From Pseudoduganella umbonata (GTDB lineage: Bacteria > Pseudomonadota > Gammaproteobacteria > Burkholderiales > Burkholderiaceae_D), in the NCBI RefSeq assembly GCF_014192225.1, contig NZ_JACHXS010000001.1:894440-958439 (forward strand): DNA of 64,000 nucleotides, given 5' to 3'. The number at the start of each line of letters is the position of its first letter. The stretch's first letter is position 1. The translations under genes were made by a program, and so were the position numbers. Positions 25,409 through 35,335 of this stretch are shown in pieces. Under the pieces are notes generated by a model. It made no database searches. It was not told the DNA's origin and saw only the letters and a list, made by a program, of their open reading frames with translations.

Positions 25409-26989
25409 ATGAGCATCAAGCGCAGGATCTGGTCTTTACCGGTCATCTCGACCGTCATATTCGTGCTGGGCGTTGCGGTCAGCACCAGCTTTGCAACGCG
25501 CGCCCTGGATTCGATCCACGCCACCGAGAGCGTCGACTTTCCCACCCTGGGCGCCGTGAAGGCGTTGGGCAGCGAGGTCGAAGCGGTCACCGCCGGCCTG
25601 CGCGATGCCGTCAGCGAAGGCGACAAGGCACGCATTGCCCAGGTGGGCGAACAGGCCGCCAAGGTGCGTGCCCGGATTGCCGAGATCGGCAAGATCGACG
25701 GCATGGCCGAGACCGGCAAGCGCCTCGCCCAGGAATTCGACGACTACTATTCTCCCGCCGTATCCGCCGCAAAGATCATGCTGGAAATGGAACAGGGCGA
25801 TGCCGGCGCCACCGTGACGCGCATGCAATCCACGCTGAACACGCTGAACGGCGACATTGCCAAGTTGAACGACAACGCGCAGCGCCAGTTCGCTGCCGGC
25901 ATCTCGCACAGCAGGAGCAGCGTGCGCAGCGTGCTGGTCGCCACCATTGTCACCGCCCTGGTGGTGATCGCCGCCCTGGCCGTGGTGTCGTGGTTTGTGG
26001 TGCGCACCATCTGGCAACAACTCGGCGGCGAGCCGGGATATGCGCGCGACATCACGCGCGCAGTCGCCGCCGGCAACCTGTCGATGGAAATCCGCACCGA
26101 GGCCGGCGACCAGGACAGCCTGCTGGCGGCGCTGAAGGACATGCGCGGACGCCTGGCCAGCATGGTCGCCGGCATCAAGAGCTCGGCCGAGACCATCGCC
26201 GTGGCGAGCAGTGAAATCGCCAGCGGCAATGCCGACCTGGCCAGCCGCACCGAATCCCAGGCCGGGCGCCTGGAAAACACCACCCGCGCCATGGAATCGC
26301 TGACCGAGACGGTGCACGCCAATGCCGCCAACGCGCAGCAAGCCAACGCGCTGGTGGTCTCGGCCAGCGACATCGCCACGCGCGGCGGCGAAGTGGTCGG
26401 CGATGTCGTCACCACGATGGGCGCCATCAATGCGTCGGCCAGCAAGATCGTCGACATCATCGCGGTCATCGACGGCATCGCCTTCCAGACCAATATTCTG
26501 GCATTGAACGCGGCGGTGGAAGCGGCCCGTGCCGGCGAACAGGGCCGCGGCTTTGCCGTGGTGGCCTCGGAAGTGCGCACGCTGGCCCAGCGCAGCGCGG
26601 CTGCCGCCAGGGAAATCAAGGAACTGATCGGCGATTCGGTGGCCAAGGTCGGTACCGGCACCGCGCTGGTCGACAAGGCCGGCGAGACGATGGAGCAGAT
26701 CGTCGCTTCCGTGCGCAAGGTCCACGGCATCATGGCCGAGATCGCGGAAGCCGGCGCGCGCCAGAGCGAAGGCATCGAGCAGATCGGGCATGCGATCAGC
26801 GACATGGACGGCATGACCCAGCAGAACTCGGCCCTCGTGGAAGAAGCCTCGGCCGCCGCCGAGTCGCTGACGGAACAGACCCGCCACCTGTCGGCAGCGC
26901 TTGCCGTCTTCAAGCTCGACGACATGCCGGACACGGCACCGGCAGGCTCGCGCGGCCGTGCCGGCCCCGCCGCCCTCGCGCTCCGCTGA
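25409..26989 (+). CDS. Methyl-accepting chemotaxis protein
   Basis: A 526-residue chemoreceptor. TM1 spans about residues 8-29 and TM2 about 172-197; between them is a periplasmic four-helix-type sensor domain. A HAMP-like segment follows, then the signalling domain with the highly conserved hairpin tip ([18 protein letters not shown], then [20 protein letters not shown]). The C-terminus is Ala/Gly/Arg-rich and lacks an NWETF-type pentapeptide, so it may depend on other receptors for CheR docking. It lies 128 bp after the porin/PBP pair on the same strand and may sense the cluster's substrate. An intrinsic terminator follows at 27017. Confidence 0.92.
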   Translation: MSIKRRIWSLPVISTVIFVLGVAVSTSFATRALDSIHATESVDFPTLGAVKALGSEVEAVTAGLRDAVSEGDKARIAQVGEQAAKVRARIAEIGKIDGMAETGKRLAQEFDDYYSPAVSAAKIMLEMEQGDAGATVTRMQSTLNTLNGDIAKLNDNAQRQFAAGISHSRSSVRSVLVATIVTALVVIAALAVVSWFVVRTIWQQLGGEPGYARDITRAVAAGNLSMEIRTEAGDQDSLLAALKDMRGRLASMVAGIKSSAETIAVASSEIASGNADLASRTESQAGRLENTTRAMESLTETVHANAANAQQANALVVSASDIATRGGEVVGDVVTTMGAINASASKIVDIIAVIDGIAFQTNILALNAAVEAARAGEQGRGFAVVASEVRTLAQRSAAAAREIKELIGDSVAKVGTGTALVDKAGETMEQIVASVRKVHGIMAEIAEAGARQSEGIEQIGHAISDMDGMTQQNSALVEEASAAAESLTEQTRHLSAALAVFKLDDMPDTAPAGSRGRAGPAALALR

Positions 26990-27016
26990 GCCGCAGGCAG
27001 TTCCCGGCAGCCCATC

Positions 27017-27042
27017 ATGCCCGGCAATGCCGGGCATTTTTT
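27017..27042 (+). terminator. Rho-independent terminator after the chemoreceptor gene
   Basis: A 9-bp stem ATGCCCGGC / GCCGGGCAT with a 3-base loop, followed by five T residues. Confidence 0.88.
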
Positions 27043-27082
27043 CGTCCCGTGCCATGGTGAACACAAACGCGGATTATGCCTC

Positions 27083-27108
27083 ACTTTACGTTTACGTAAA
27101 CGTAAAGT
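27083..27108. promoter_or_regulatory. 26-bp perfect palindrome, LiuR-like operator copy 1
   Basis: A perfect 26-bp palindrome (half-site ACTTTACGTTTAC) in front of the P450/carboxylase operon. A related 26-bp copy stands before the HMG-CoA lyase operon at 36351. Motifs of this TTTACG..CGTAAA type are described for MerR-family LiuR regulators of branched-chain acyl-CoA catabolism; that identification is from memory and should be treated as likely, not proven. Confidence 0.8.
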
Positions 27109-27164
27109 CGAGCTATCATCGCCCTATGGACCGGCAGCACAAGACGGCTGGAAAGGCGAACGCG

Positions 27165-28574
27165 ATGGAGACATGGAAATGCACGGGCATGCGCAATATG
27201 GATGAGCTCGAAAGCCATTCCACGACGGGCAGCCACGCGTCGAAAAGCCCTGGCAACAGGATCGGGCATGTTCCAGCGCGACCCGAAATGGTCCGGCAAG
27301 CATGGCCGCTGCCGTGCCAGCCTGCTCCACCGGCGAATACGCCGTTGCCGCTGTTCGATGGTCTCTTCCTGCAAGATCCATACCCCACCTATCGAGCATT
27401 GCGTGAACAGGGACCGGTGCACTGGCGCGACGATGTGTTCCAGGGCGCCTGGATCCTGCCGCACTACGCCGATGTGGCGTTCGCGCTGCGCGACCCGCGC
27501 TTCTCCTCGCAACGCACCGGCGGCTGGATCAAGCGCGTCCCGGATGCTGCCACGCCGGCCGCCGACGGCCGGGGGCAGGCCGGCCGCGATGCCTTCCAGC
27601 GCATGTTCGCGCGCGCCATGGTCTTTCTCGACGCCCCCGACCACCGGCGCCTGCGCCGCGCCATGGCGGCCGGCTTCCACCCGTCGCGGATCCGCGCGCT
27701 GGCGCCGCGGATCGAGCAACTTGCCGATGAACTGTTCGATCCGCTGCAGCACTGTCCGCAATTCGAGTTCATCGGCGCAGTCGCGCGCCCTCTTCCCTCG
27801 CGCGTCATGGCACTTCTGCTGGGCGTGGACCGGTCCGATGAAGCCCGCTTCATGGCCTGGTCGGACAGCCTTGCAACGTTCATCGGTGCCTTGCAGCCAT
27901 CGGCGGACGAACTGCGTGGCGCGCGGCGCGGCCTGATGCAGATGGCGGGCTACTTCGATGGACTGCTGCGCGAACGCCGCCAGGCTCCCGGCACGGATCT
28001 CATCGGCTGCCTGCTGCAGGCCGAAGCGGCCGGAGAAATCCATGCCGATGGCGAATTGGTGGCGCAATGCGCGATGCTGCTGTTCGCCGGCCACGAAACC
28101 ACCCGCAACCTGCTGGGGAACGCCGTGCACACGCTGCTGTCCCACCCCGCGCAGTGGCGGGCACTGCGTGCGTGCCCGGAAGCGATGCCGGCGGCGATAC
28201 GCGAGATCCTGCGCTACGACAGCCCCGTGCAATACACCGGACGGCGGGTGGCGGCCACGCTCACGCTGCACGGCCACACGCTGCGCCGGGGCGACCTCGT
28301 CCTGGCGTTGATCGGCGCCGCCAACCGCGATCCGGCGCGCTTCGCAGCTCCGGATACCTTCGACATCGCGCGCCGGGAAAGCAGCCACCTGTCCTTTGGC
28401 AGTGGGCCGCACGTGTGCATCGGCGCCACCCTGGCGCTGCTGGAGGCCGAGGTCACACTGCGCCAGATGGCCAGGCGCTGGCCAGACCTGCGCCTGGCGG
28501 AAAGCACCACCAGCTGGAATGGCAACCCCGGACTGCGTGGATTAACCAAACTGCAACTTCGTACTGTAGGTTGA
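27165..28574 (+). CDS. Cytochrome P450, CYP107-like
   Basis: A P450 of up to 469 residues. The core begins near [20 protein letters not shown]; earlier residues have no family match. The I-helix reads [15 protein letters not shown], the ExxR helix is [10 protein letters not shown], and the haem loop [13 protein letters not shown] holds the Cys ligand. It differs clearly from the two paralogous P450s near 11 and 16 kb. The start is uncertain: 27165 has GGAAAGG upstream; 27288 would give a more usual 428 residues but has no ribosome site. It lies 7 bp before the carboxylase beta-subunit gene and shares the palindromic operator at 27083. A P450 in front of methylcrotonyl-CoA-type genes suggests entry of an isoprenoid or branched substrate into that route. 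Confidence 0.88.
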   Translation: METWKCTGMRNMDELESHSTTGSHASKSPGNRIGHVPARPEMVRQAWPLPCQPAPPANTPLPLFDGLFLQDPYPTYRALREQGPVHWRDDVFQGAWILPHYADVAFALRDPRFSSQRTGGWIKRVPDAATPAADGRGQAGRDAFQRMFARAMVFLDAPDHRRLRRAMAAGFHPSRIRALAPRIEQLADELFDPLQHCPQFEFIGAVARPLPSRVMALLLGVDRSDEARFMAWSDSLATFIGALQPSADELRGARRGLMQMAGYFDGLLRERRQAPGTDLIGCLLQAEAAGEIHADGELVAQCAMLLFAGHETTRNLLGNAVHTLLSHPAQWRALRACPEAMPAAIREILRYDSPVQYTGRRVAATLTLHGHTLRRGDLVLALIGAANRDPARFAAPDTFDIARRESSHLSFGSGPHVCIGATLALLEAEVTLRQMARRWPDLRLAESTTSWNGNPGLRGLTKLQLRTVG

Positions 28575-28581
28575 ACAAGAC

Positions 28582-30186
28582 ATGACCGTCATTGAAACCA
28601 AACTGAATCCACGCGGCGACGACTTCAAGGCCAATGCGGCCGCCATGCAGGCCCTGGTGGACGACCTGCGCGCGAAGGTCGGGAAGATCGCCGCGGGCGG
28701 CGGCGCGGCCGCGAGCGCGAAACATGTCGCACGCGGCAAGCTGCTGCCGCGCGAGCGCGTGCGGCTGCTGCTGGATCCCGGCACGCCCTTTCTCGAACTG
28801 TCGCAGATGGCCGCTTTCGGCATGTACGACGACGCGGCCCCGGCCGCCGGCATCATCACCGGCATCGGCCGGGTTGCCGGCCAGGAGTGCGTCATCGTCT
28901 GCAACGACGCCACCGTCAAGGGCGGTACCTATTATCCGGTGACGGTGAAGAAGCACCTGCGCGCACAGGAAATCGCCGACCAGAACAACCTCCCCTGCAT
29001 TTACCTGGTCGACTCCGGCGGCGCCAATTTGCCGAACCAGGACGAAGTATTCCCGGACCGCGATCATTTCGGCCGCATCTTCTACAACCAGGCCAACATG
29101 TCGGCCAGGGGCATCCCCCAGATCGCCGTGGTGATGGGTTCCTGCACGGCGGGCGGCGCCTACGTGCCGGCGATGAGCGACGAATCGATCATCGTCAAGG
29201 AACAGGGCACCATCTTCCTGGGCGGCCCGCCGCTGGTCAAGGCTGCCACCGGCGAAGTGGTGTCGGCCGAAGACCTGGGTGGCGGCGACGTGCACACGCG
29301 CCTCTCGGGCGTGGCCGACCACCTGGCGCAGAACGACACCCACGCGCTGGCGCTGGCGCGCAACATCGTGTCTCACCTGAACCGGTGCAAGCCCGCTGCC
29401 GCGGTGCACGAAGTCGTGGCGCCGAAATACGCGCCGGAAGAACTGTATGGCGTAATCCCGGTCGATACGCGCAAGCCGTTCGACATCAGGGAAGTCATCG
29501 CGCGCATCGTCGACGGCAGCGAGTTCGACGAATTCAAGGCGCGCTACGGCGCCACGCTGGTGTGCGGCTTTGCCCGCATCTTCGGCATGAAGGTCGGGAT
29601 CATCGCCAACAACGGCATCCTGTTCTCGGAATCCGCGCTGAAAGGTGCGCACTTCATCGAGCTGTGCGCGCAGCGCAGGATCCCGCTGGTCTTCCTGCAG
29701 AACATCACCGGCTTCATGGTCGGCCGCAAGTATGAAAACGAGGGCATCGCCCGCAACGGCGCCAAGATGGTGACGGCGGTGGCCACGGCGGCCGTGCCGA
29801 AGTTCACCGTCGTCATCGGCGGCAGCTTCGGCGCGGGCAACTATGGCATGTGCGGGCGCGCGTATTCGCCGCGCTTCGTGTGGATGTGGCCCAATGCGCG
29901 CATCTCGGTGATGGGCGGCGAGCAGGCCGCTTCGGTGCTCGCCACCGTGAAGCGCGACGGCATCGAGGCCAGGGGCGGGCAATGGTCGCAGGACGAGGAA
30001 GCGGCGTTCAAGCAGCCCATCAAGGAACAGTATGAACAGCAGGGCCACCCGTACTATGCCAGCGCGCGGCTGTGGGACGACGGCATCATCGACCCGGCCG
30101 ACACCCGCATGGTGCTGGGCCTGGGCTTGTCGGCGGCATTGAATGCGCCGATTCCGGAGACGAAATTCGGCCTGTTCCGCATGTAG
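28582..30186 (+). CDS. liuB: Methylcrotonyl-CoA-type carboxylase, carboxyltransferase (beta) subunit
   Basis: A 534-residue biotin-dependent carboxyltransferase subunit, the normal length for methylcrotonyl-CoA carboxylase beta. The crotonase-like halves carry the oxyanion glycines in [17 protein letters not shown] and in [17 protein letters not shown]. The segment [19 protein letters not shown] is characteristic of this family. With the alpha subunit 67 bp downstream it would carboxylate 3-methylcrotonyl-CoA (leucine/isoprenoid catabolism). Geranyl-CoA carboxylase is a close alternative. The liuA and liuC genes normally beside it are not present here. Confidence 0.9.
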   Translation: MTVIETKLNPRGDDFKANAAAMQALVDDLRAKVGKIAAGGGAAASAKHVARGKLLPRERVRLLLDPGTPFLELSQMAAFGMYDDAAPAAGIITGIGRVAGQECVIVCNDATVKGGTYYPVTVKKHLRAQEIADQNNLPCIYLVDSGGANLPNQDEVFPDRDHFGRIFYNQANMSARGIPQIAVVMGSCTAGGAYVPAMSDESIIVKEQGTIFLGGPPLVKAATGEVVSAEDLGGGDVHTRLSGVADHLAQNDTHALALARNIVSHLNRCKPAAAVHEVVAPKYAPEELYGVIPVDTRKPFDIREVIARIVDGSEFDEFKARYGATLVCGFARIFGMKVGIIANNGILFSESALKGAHFIELCAQRRIPLVFLQNITGFMVGRKYENEGIARNGAKMVTAVATAAVPKFTVVIGGSFGAGNYGMCGRAYSPRFVWMWPNARISVMGGEQAASVLATVKRDGIEARGGQWSQDEEAAFKQPIKEQYEQQGHPYYASARLWDDGIIDPADTRMVLGLGLSAALNAPIPETKFGLFRM

Positions 30187-30253
30187 GCACCCGCGTGCGG
30201 AACAGTGCCACTCAGCAGACAGCAGGGAACTCAACCAGAAAGCAGGGAAACGC

Positions 30254-32275
30254 ATGTTCCAGAAAATCCTGATCGCCAACCGTGGCGAAATCGCCTGCCG
30301 CGTCGCGTCGACCGCGCGCCGCATGGGCATCCAGACCGTGGCCGTGTATTCGGAAGCCGATGCCGGCGCCCGCCACGTCGAACTGTGCGACGAGGCCGTC
30401 CTGATCGGTCCCGCCGCGGCGCGCGACAGCTACCTGAAGGGCGACACCATCATCGCCGCCGCGCTGGCCACCGGCGCACAGGCTATCCATCCCGGCTACG
30501 GCTTCCTGTCGGAAAACGACGAGTTCGCCCAGGCCTGCGCCGACCACGGCCTGGTATTCATCGGCCCGCCCGCTTCGGCGATGCGCGCCATGGGTTCCAA
30601 GTCCGCCGCCAAGACGCTGATGGAGCAGGCCGACGTGCCCCTCGTGCCCGGCTACCACGGCGAGCGGCAGGACAGCGCATTCCTGCAGCAGCAGGCCGAC
30701 CGGATCGGTTACCCGGTGCTGCTCAAGGCCAGCGCCGGTGGCGGCGGCAAGGGCATGCGCATCGTCGAGCGCAGCGAAGAGTTCGCCGACGCGCTGGCCT
30801 CGTGCAAGCGCGAGGCGATCAGCAGCTTCGGCGACGACAAGGTGCTCGTCGAGAAGTACCTGACCCGCCCGCGCCACATCGAAATCCAGGTATTTGCCGA
30901 CACGCACGGCGAATGCGTCTACCTGTTCGAGCGCGACTGCTCGGTGCAGCGCCGCCACCAGAAGGTGCTGGAGGAAGCACCGGCGCCAGGCATGACGCCC
31001 GAACGGCGCCGCGCCATGGGCCAGGCCGCCGTCAACGCGGCGAAGGCCGTGGCCTACGTCGGCGCCGGCACGGTGGAGTTCATCGCCAACCAGGACGGCA
31101 GCTTCTACTTCATGGAAATGAATACCCGCCTGCAGGTCGAACACCCGGTCACGGAAATGATCACCGGCACCGACCTGGTGGAATGGCAGCTGCGCGTGGC
31201 CAGCGGCGAGGCGCTGCCGCTGCGCCAGGACCAGCTGCGCATCGACGGCCATGCGATCGAGGCGCGCATCTATGCCGAGAATCCCGAGAAGGGCTTCCTG
31301 CCGGCGATCGGCCAGCTGCGTCACCTGCGCGCTCCGCAAGCCGTGCATTTCACGCGCAATGACGGCGTCCCCGCTGCCCTCCCCGCACCGGTGCGTATCG
31401 ACGCTGGCGTTCGCGAGGGCGACGCCATCTCGCCGTTCTACGATCCGATGATCGCCAAGCTGATCGTCTGGGGCGCCGATCGCCGGCAGGCGCTGGTGCG
31501 TATGCGGCAGGCACTGGCCGCTTACCAGGTGGTGGGCCTGTCCACCAATGTCGGCTTCCTGCAGCGCCTGATGGACAGCGACGCCTTCTCGAACGCCGAC
31601 CTCGATACCGGCCTGATCGAGCAGAATCGCGCAGCGCTGTTCCCGCCACCCGCGCCCGCGTCGCGCGACGTGCTGGCGCTGGCCGCCGCATCGTTGCTGC
31701 ATGGCGAGCGGCTGCACGATGCCTCGGCGGCCGGCGACCCCTGGCGCAGGTCGGACGGCTGGCGCATGAACGGCCGGCTGGCGCGCGAGCTCGATTTCGG
31801 CGACGACAGTGGCGCACGCAGTGTCACCGCCACCTACGCGGGCGATGGCTGGGCCTTCAGCCTGGATGGCGCCAGCTGCTCCCTGTCGCTGGTGCGCGCC
31901 GAAGGCAGCGACCTGTGGATTACACTGGATGGCCAGCTGCTGCGCGGTTGCGTGGTACGTGACGGCGACGCTTTCCATGTGTTCGCACGTGGCCGCCACG
32001 CGGTGCTGCAGTACACCGATCCGCTGGTGCACACCGGCGCGGCGGAAGCCGAAGCGGGCGCACTGACCGCGCCGATGCCGGGCAAGATCGTGGCCCTGCT
32101 GGTTACCGCAGGCGCCAGGGTGGCGAAAGGCGCGCCGCTGCTCGTGATGGAAGCGATGAAGATGGAACACACGATCGCGGCGACGCATGACGGCATCGTG
32201 GAAAAATTGCTGTACCAGGTCGGCGACCAGGTCACCGACGGCGCCCAGCTGCTGACATTGACCGCCGAGGCGTGA
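30254..32275 (+). CDS. liuD: Methylcrotonyl-CoA-type carboxylase, biotin-containing alpha subunit
   Basis: A 673-residue biotin carboxylase/biotin carrier protein. It starts with KILIANRGEIACRVASTARR, has the ATP-grasp glycine loop KASAGGGGKGMRIVE and the FMEMNTRLQVEHPVTEM active-site segment, and ends with a biotinyl domain in which the lysine of VMEAMKMEHTI is the attachment site. The ATG at 30254 has AGGGAAA upstream. It is the last gene of the P450-liuB-liuD operon and is convergent with the thiolase operon; a very stable hairpin separates them. Confidence 0.93.
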   Translation: MFQKILIANRGEIACRVASTARRMGIQTVAVYSEADAGARHVELCDEAVLIGPAAARDSYLKGDTIIAAALATGAQAIHPGYGFLSENDEFAQACADHGLVFIGPPASAMRAMGSKSAAKTLMEQADVPLVPGYHGERQDSAFLQQQADRIGYPVLLKASAGGGGKGMRIVERSEEFADALASCKREAISSFGDDKVLVEKYLTRPRHIEIQVFADTHGECVYLFERDCSVQRRHQKVLEEAPAPGMTPERRRAMGQAAVNAAKAVAYVGAGTVEFIANQDGSFYFMEMNTRLQVEHPVTEMITGTDLVEWQLRVASGEALPLRQDQLRIDGHAIEARIYAENPEKGFLPAIGQLRHLRAPQAVHFTRNDGVPAALPAPVRIDAGVREGDAISPFYDPMIAKLIVWGADRRQALVRMRQALAAYQVVGLSTNVGFLQRLMDSDAFSNADLDTGLIEQNRAALFPPPAPASRDVLALAAASLLHGERLHDASAAGDPWRRSDGWRMNGRLARELDFGDDSGARSVTATYAGDGWAFSLDGASCSLSLVRAEGSDLWITLDGQLLRGCVVRDGDAFHVFARGRHAVLQYTDPLVHTGAAEAEAGALTAPMPGKIVALLVTAGARVAKGAPLLVMEAMKMEHTIAATHDGIVEKLLYQVGDQVTDGAQLLTLTAEA

Positions 32276-32283
32276 AGCAAAGC

Positions 32284-32323
32284 GGCCGCGGCGCGCGGCC
32301 CGAGCGGCCCGCGCGCCGCGGCC
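32284..32323. terminator. Very stable GC hairpin between convergent operons
   Basis: A perfect 15-bp all-GC stem (32284-32298 with 32309-32323) and a 10-base loop between the liuD and thiolase stop codons. There is no T-tract, so termination would be of a non-canonical or bidirectional kind. Confidence 0.6.
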
Positions 32324-32331
32324 GGGACGGC

Positions 32332-33513
32332 TCAGATCCGTTCGAAAATCGCCGCGATGCCCTGGCCGCCGCCGATGCACATGGTGACCAGCGCATACCG
32401 TCCACCGGTGCGCTGCAGCTCGTACAGCGCCTTGACGCTGATGATGGCGCCAGTGGCGCCGATGGGGTGGCCCAGGCCGATGCCGGAGCCGTTCGGATTG
32501 ACCTTGGCGGGATCGAGCCCCAGTTCCTGCGCCACCGCGCACGCTTGCGCCGCGAAGGCTTCATTGGCCTCCACCACGTCGATGTCGTCCACCGTCAGGC
32601 CGGCCCGCTCGAGCGCCTTGCGGCTGGCCGGCACCGGACCGATACCCATGTATTTCGGATCCACCCCGGCGTGCGCATAGGCCACCAGCCGCGCCAGCGG
32701 CCTTGCACCACGCTGCTCGGCCACGCTTCGCTCCATCAGCACCAGCGCGGCGGCGCCGTCGTTCAGGCCCGACGCATTGCCGGCAGTGACACTGCCATCC
32801 TTCCTGAACGCGGCGCGCATGCCTGCCAGGCTCTCCAGCGAGGTGTCGGCACGGATATGCTCGTCCGCGGCAAACAGCGTTTCCCCCTTGCGCGATTTGA
32901 GGGCTACCGGCAGGATCTGCTCCTTGAAATAGCCGGCCTCGGTGGCATGCGCCGCGCGGCGATGCGACTCCACCGCCAGCGCATCCTGCGCCTCGCGGCC
33001 GATGGCGAAACGTTGCGCCACATTCTCGGCGGTGATGCCCATGTGGACGCCATCGAAAGGATCGGTCAGCGCGCCTGTCATCATGTCCGAAAAGGCGACC
33101 TCGCCCATGCGGGTGCCCCAGCGCATCGCACCGGTCGCATGCGGCGCGCGGCTCATGCTCTCGGCGCCGCCGGCCACGGCGATATCGGCGTCGCCCAGCA
33201 GGATCGACTGCGCGGCGCTGATCACCGCCTGCAGGCCCGATCCGCACAGGCGGTTGACCGTCAGTGCCGGCGCCGCGTGGGCGATGCCGGCCTCGACCGC
33301 CGCCACGCGCGACAGGTACATGTCCTTCGGCTCGGTATGGATCACGCTGCCGAACACGACATGGTCCACCTCCTCGCCGTTCACGCCGGCGCGCGCCAGC
33401 GCCTCGCGCGTCACGCGCGCTGCCAGGTCGGTGGGCGCAAAATCCTTCAGGCTGCCGCCAAAGTCGCCAATGGCGGTGCGCACACCGCTGACGATCACTA
33501 CTTCTCGTTCCAT
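32332..33513 (-). CDS. Acetyl-CoA acetyltransferase (thiolase)
   Basis: A 393-residue thiolase of normal length. The nucleophilic Cys is in TVNRLCGSGLQAV near residue 90, the GHPIGATG His motif is near 350, and the C-terminal CIGGGQGIAAIF loop holds the second active-site Cys. It would cleave acetoacetyl-CoA or a 3-ketoacyl-CoA to acetyl-CoA. It is the last gene of a minus-strand operon with ETF-QO and HMG-CoA lyase, so it probably consumes the acetoacetate arm of leucine/isoprenoid breakdown. Confidence 0.93.
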   Translation of the reverse strand: MEREVVIVSGVRTAIGDFGGSLKDFAPTDLAARVTREALARAGVNGEEVDHVVFGSVIHTEPKDMYLSRVAAVEAGIAHAAPALTVNRLCGSGLQAVISAAQSILLGDADIAVAGGAESMSRAPHATGAMRWGTRMGEVAFSDMMTGALTDPFDGVHMGITAENVAQRFAIGREAQDALAVESHRRAAHATEAGYFKEQILPVALKSRKGETLFAADEHIRADTSLESLAGMRAAFRKDGSVTAGNASGLNDGAAALVLMERSVAEQRGARPLARLVAYAHAGVDPKYMGIGPVPASRKALERAGLTVDDIDVVEANEAFAAQACAVAQELGLDPAKVNPNGSGIGLGHPIGATGAIISVKALYELQRTGGRYALVTMCIGGGQGIAAIFERI

Positions 33514-33574
33514 GATTCCTCCATTGTTTCGGTCGTTTCAACTGTGATGGGTGGCGCTGCATTCCTGGGTACCG

Positions 33575-35242
33575 CTACATGTTCGGATAGCTCGGCCCGC
33601 CACCGCCTTCCGGCGTGACCCAGGTAATGTTCTGGGTGGGGTCCTTGATATCGCAGGTCTTGCAGTGCACGCAGTTCTGGGCATTGATCTGCAGCCGGTT
33701 TCCTCCCTCGTCGGTCTTGATGAATTCATACACGCCTGCCGGGCAGTAGCGCGCTTCCGGACCGGCATACATGGCCAGGTTCACGTCCACCGGCACGCTG
33801 CCGTTCTTCAGTGTCAGGTGGACCGGCTGGTCTTCCGCATGGTTCGTGTTCGAGATGAACACCGAGGACAGGCGGTCGAACGTCAGCTTGCCGTCCGGCT
33901 TCGGATAGTCGAACGGCCGATAACGGTTCGCCGGCTGCAGGCATTCGTGATCGGCGCGGGCATGGCGCAGCGTCCACGGCGCCTTGCCGCGCAAGAGGAC
34001 CTGGTCGATCCAGGTCATCGCGGAACCGAGGTACAGTCCCTTGCTCAGCCAGGGCTTGACGTTGCGGGCGACATGCAGCTCCTCATGCAGCCAGGACTGT
34101 TCGAAACTGGCCGGATAGGAGGCCAGCTCGTCGCCCGCTCGGTTCTCCGCCAGCGCGGCGACCACGGATTCGGCGGCCAGCATGCCGGACTTGATGGCGG
34201 CGTGCGAGCCCTTGATGCGGCTCATGTTCAGGAAACCGGCTTCGCAGCCGATCAGCGCGCCGCCGGGGAAGACCAGCCTGGGCAGGCTTTGCAGGCCGCC
34301 CGCCGCGATCGCGCGCGCCCCATAGGAGATGCGCTTGCCGCCCTCGAAGAAGGTACGGATGGCCGGGTGCGTCTTGTAGCGCTGGAATTCCTCGTACGGC
34401 GACAGGTAGGGGTTCTCGTAGTTAAGGCCCACCACGTAGCCGACCACCACCTGGTTGTTCTCCAGGTGATAGAGGAAAGAGCCGCCGTAGGTGCCGGCAT
34501 CGAGCGGCCAGCCGGTGGTGTGGACCACCAGGCCGGGCTGGTGCGTGGCGGGATCGATCTCCCACAGTTCCTTGATGCCGATGCCGTAGGATTGCGGATC
34601 CTTGCCCTTGTCCAGGCCATACCTGGCGATGAGCTGCTTGCCCAGGTGGCCGCGCGCGCCTTCCGCGAACAGCGTGTATTTGCCCACCAGCTCCATGCCG
34701 GGCTGGAAGTCGGCTCCCGGCGTGCCGTCGCGCCTGACACCCATGTTGCCAGTGGCGATGCCGCGCACCGCGCCGCCGGCGTCGTACAGCACTTCGGCGG
34801 CGGCGAAGCCGGGGAAGATGTCGACACCCAGTTCCTCGGCCTGCTGGCCCAGCCAGCGTACCAGGCTGCCCAGCGAGATCACGTAGTTGCCATGGTTTTC
34901 AAAGCACGGCGGCAGCAGCGCGGCCGGTGTCCGGTACGCCCGCGACTCGGTCAGGAACAGCACGCGGTCCTCGGTCACGGGCGTATCGAGCGGTGCGCCC
35001 TTCTCCTTCCAGTTGGGGAACAGCTCGGTCAGGGCGCGCGGGTCCATCACGGCGCCCGACACTGTGTGGGCCCCCAGCTCGCCCCCCTTCTCGAGGACGA
35101 CAACCGACACTTCGCGGTTCTCGGCTGCGGCCAGCTGCTTGATCCGGATGGCTGCCGCCAGGCCGGCGGGCCCGCCGCCAACGATGACGACATCGTATTC
35201 CATCACGTCGCGGGGCCCGGATTGCATGGTTTGGTTCATCAT
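33575..35242 (-). CDS. Electron transfer flavoprotein-ubiquinone oxidoreductase
   Basis: A 555-residue membrane-associated flavoprotein that passes electrons from ETF to the quinone pool. The FAD motif DVVIVGGGPAGLAAAIRIKQ starts near residue 17, a second substrate/FAD segment is around SRIKGSHAAIKSGMLAAE, and the 4Fe-4S cluster region near the C-terminus shows YCPAGVYEF and NCVHCKTCDIKDP. Full family length. It lies between the HMG-CoA lyase and thiolase genes and would serve the many acyl-CoA dehydrogenases of this window. Confidence 0.95.
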   Translation of the reverse strand: MMNQTMQSGPRDVMEYDVVIVGGGPAGLAAAIRIKQLAAAENREVSVVVLEKGGELGAHTVSGAVMDPRALTELFPNWKEKGAPLDTPVTEDRVLFLTESRAYRTPAALLPPCFENHGNYVISLGSLVRWLGQQAEELGVDIFPGFAAAEVLYDAGGAVRGIATGNMGVRRDGTPGADFQPGMELVGKYTLFAEGARGHLGKQLIARYGLDKGKDPQSYGIGIKELWEIDPATHQPGLVVHTTGWPLDAGTYGGSFLYHLENNQVVVGYVVGLNYENPYLSPYEEFQRYKTHPAIRTFFEGGKRISYGARAIAAGGLQSLPRLVFPGGALIGCEAGFLNMSRIKGSHAAIKSGMLAAESVVAALAENRAGDELASYPASFEQSWLHEELHVARNVKPWLSKGLYLGSAMTWIDQVLLRGKAPWTLRHARADHECLQPANRYRPFDYPKPDGKLTFDRLSSVFISNTNHAEDQPVHLTLKNGSVPVDVNLAMYAGPEARYCPAGVYEFIKTDEGGNRLQINAQNCVHCKTCDIKDPTQNITWVTPEGGGGPSYPNM

Positions 35243-35335
35243 GAGTCAGTCAGTTTCAAGAACGGGTGGGCGCTGCCGCATGCCGCGCGCCGCGCAAAGG
35301 ACGACAGGGGAACTTGCAGGCCATGTACATGCGCT

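Noticed and set aside
30143..30253. Upstream extension of the biotin-carboxylase gene
   Set aside because: It overlaps the liuB stop region and the protein family begins at KILIANRGEIA; the ATG at 30254 has a ribosome site.
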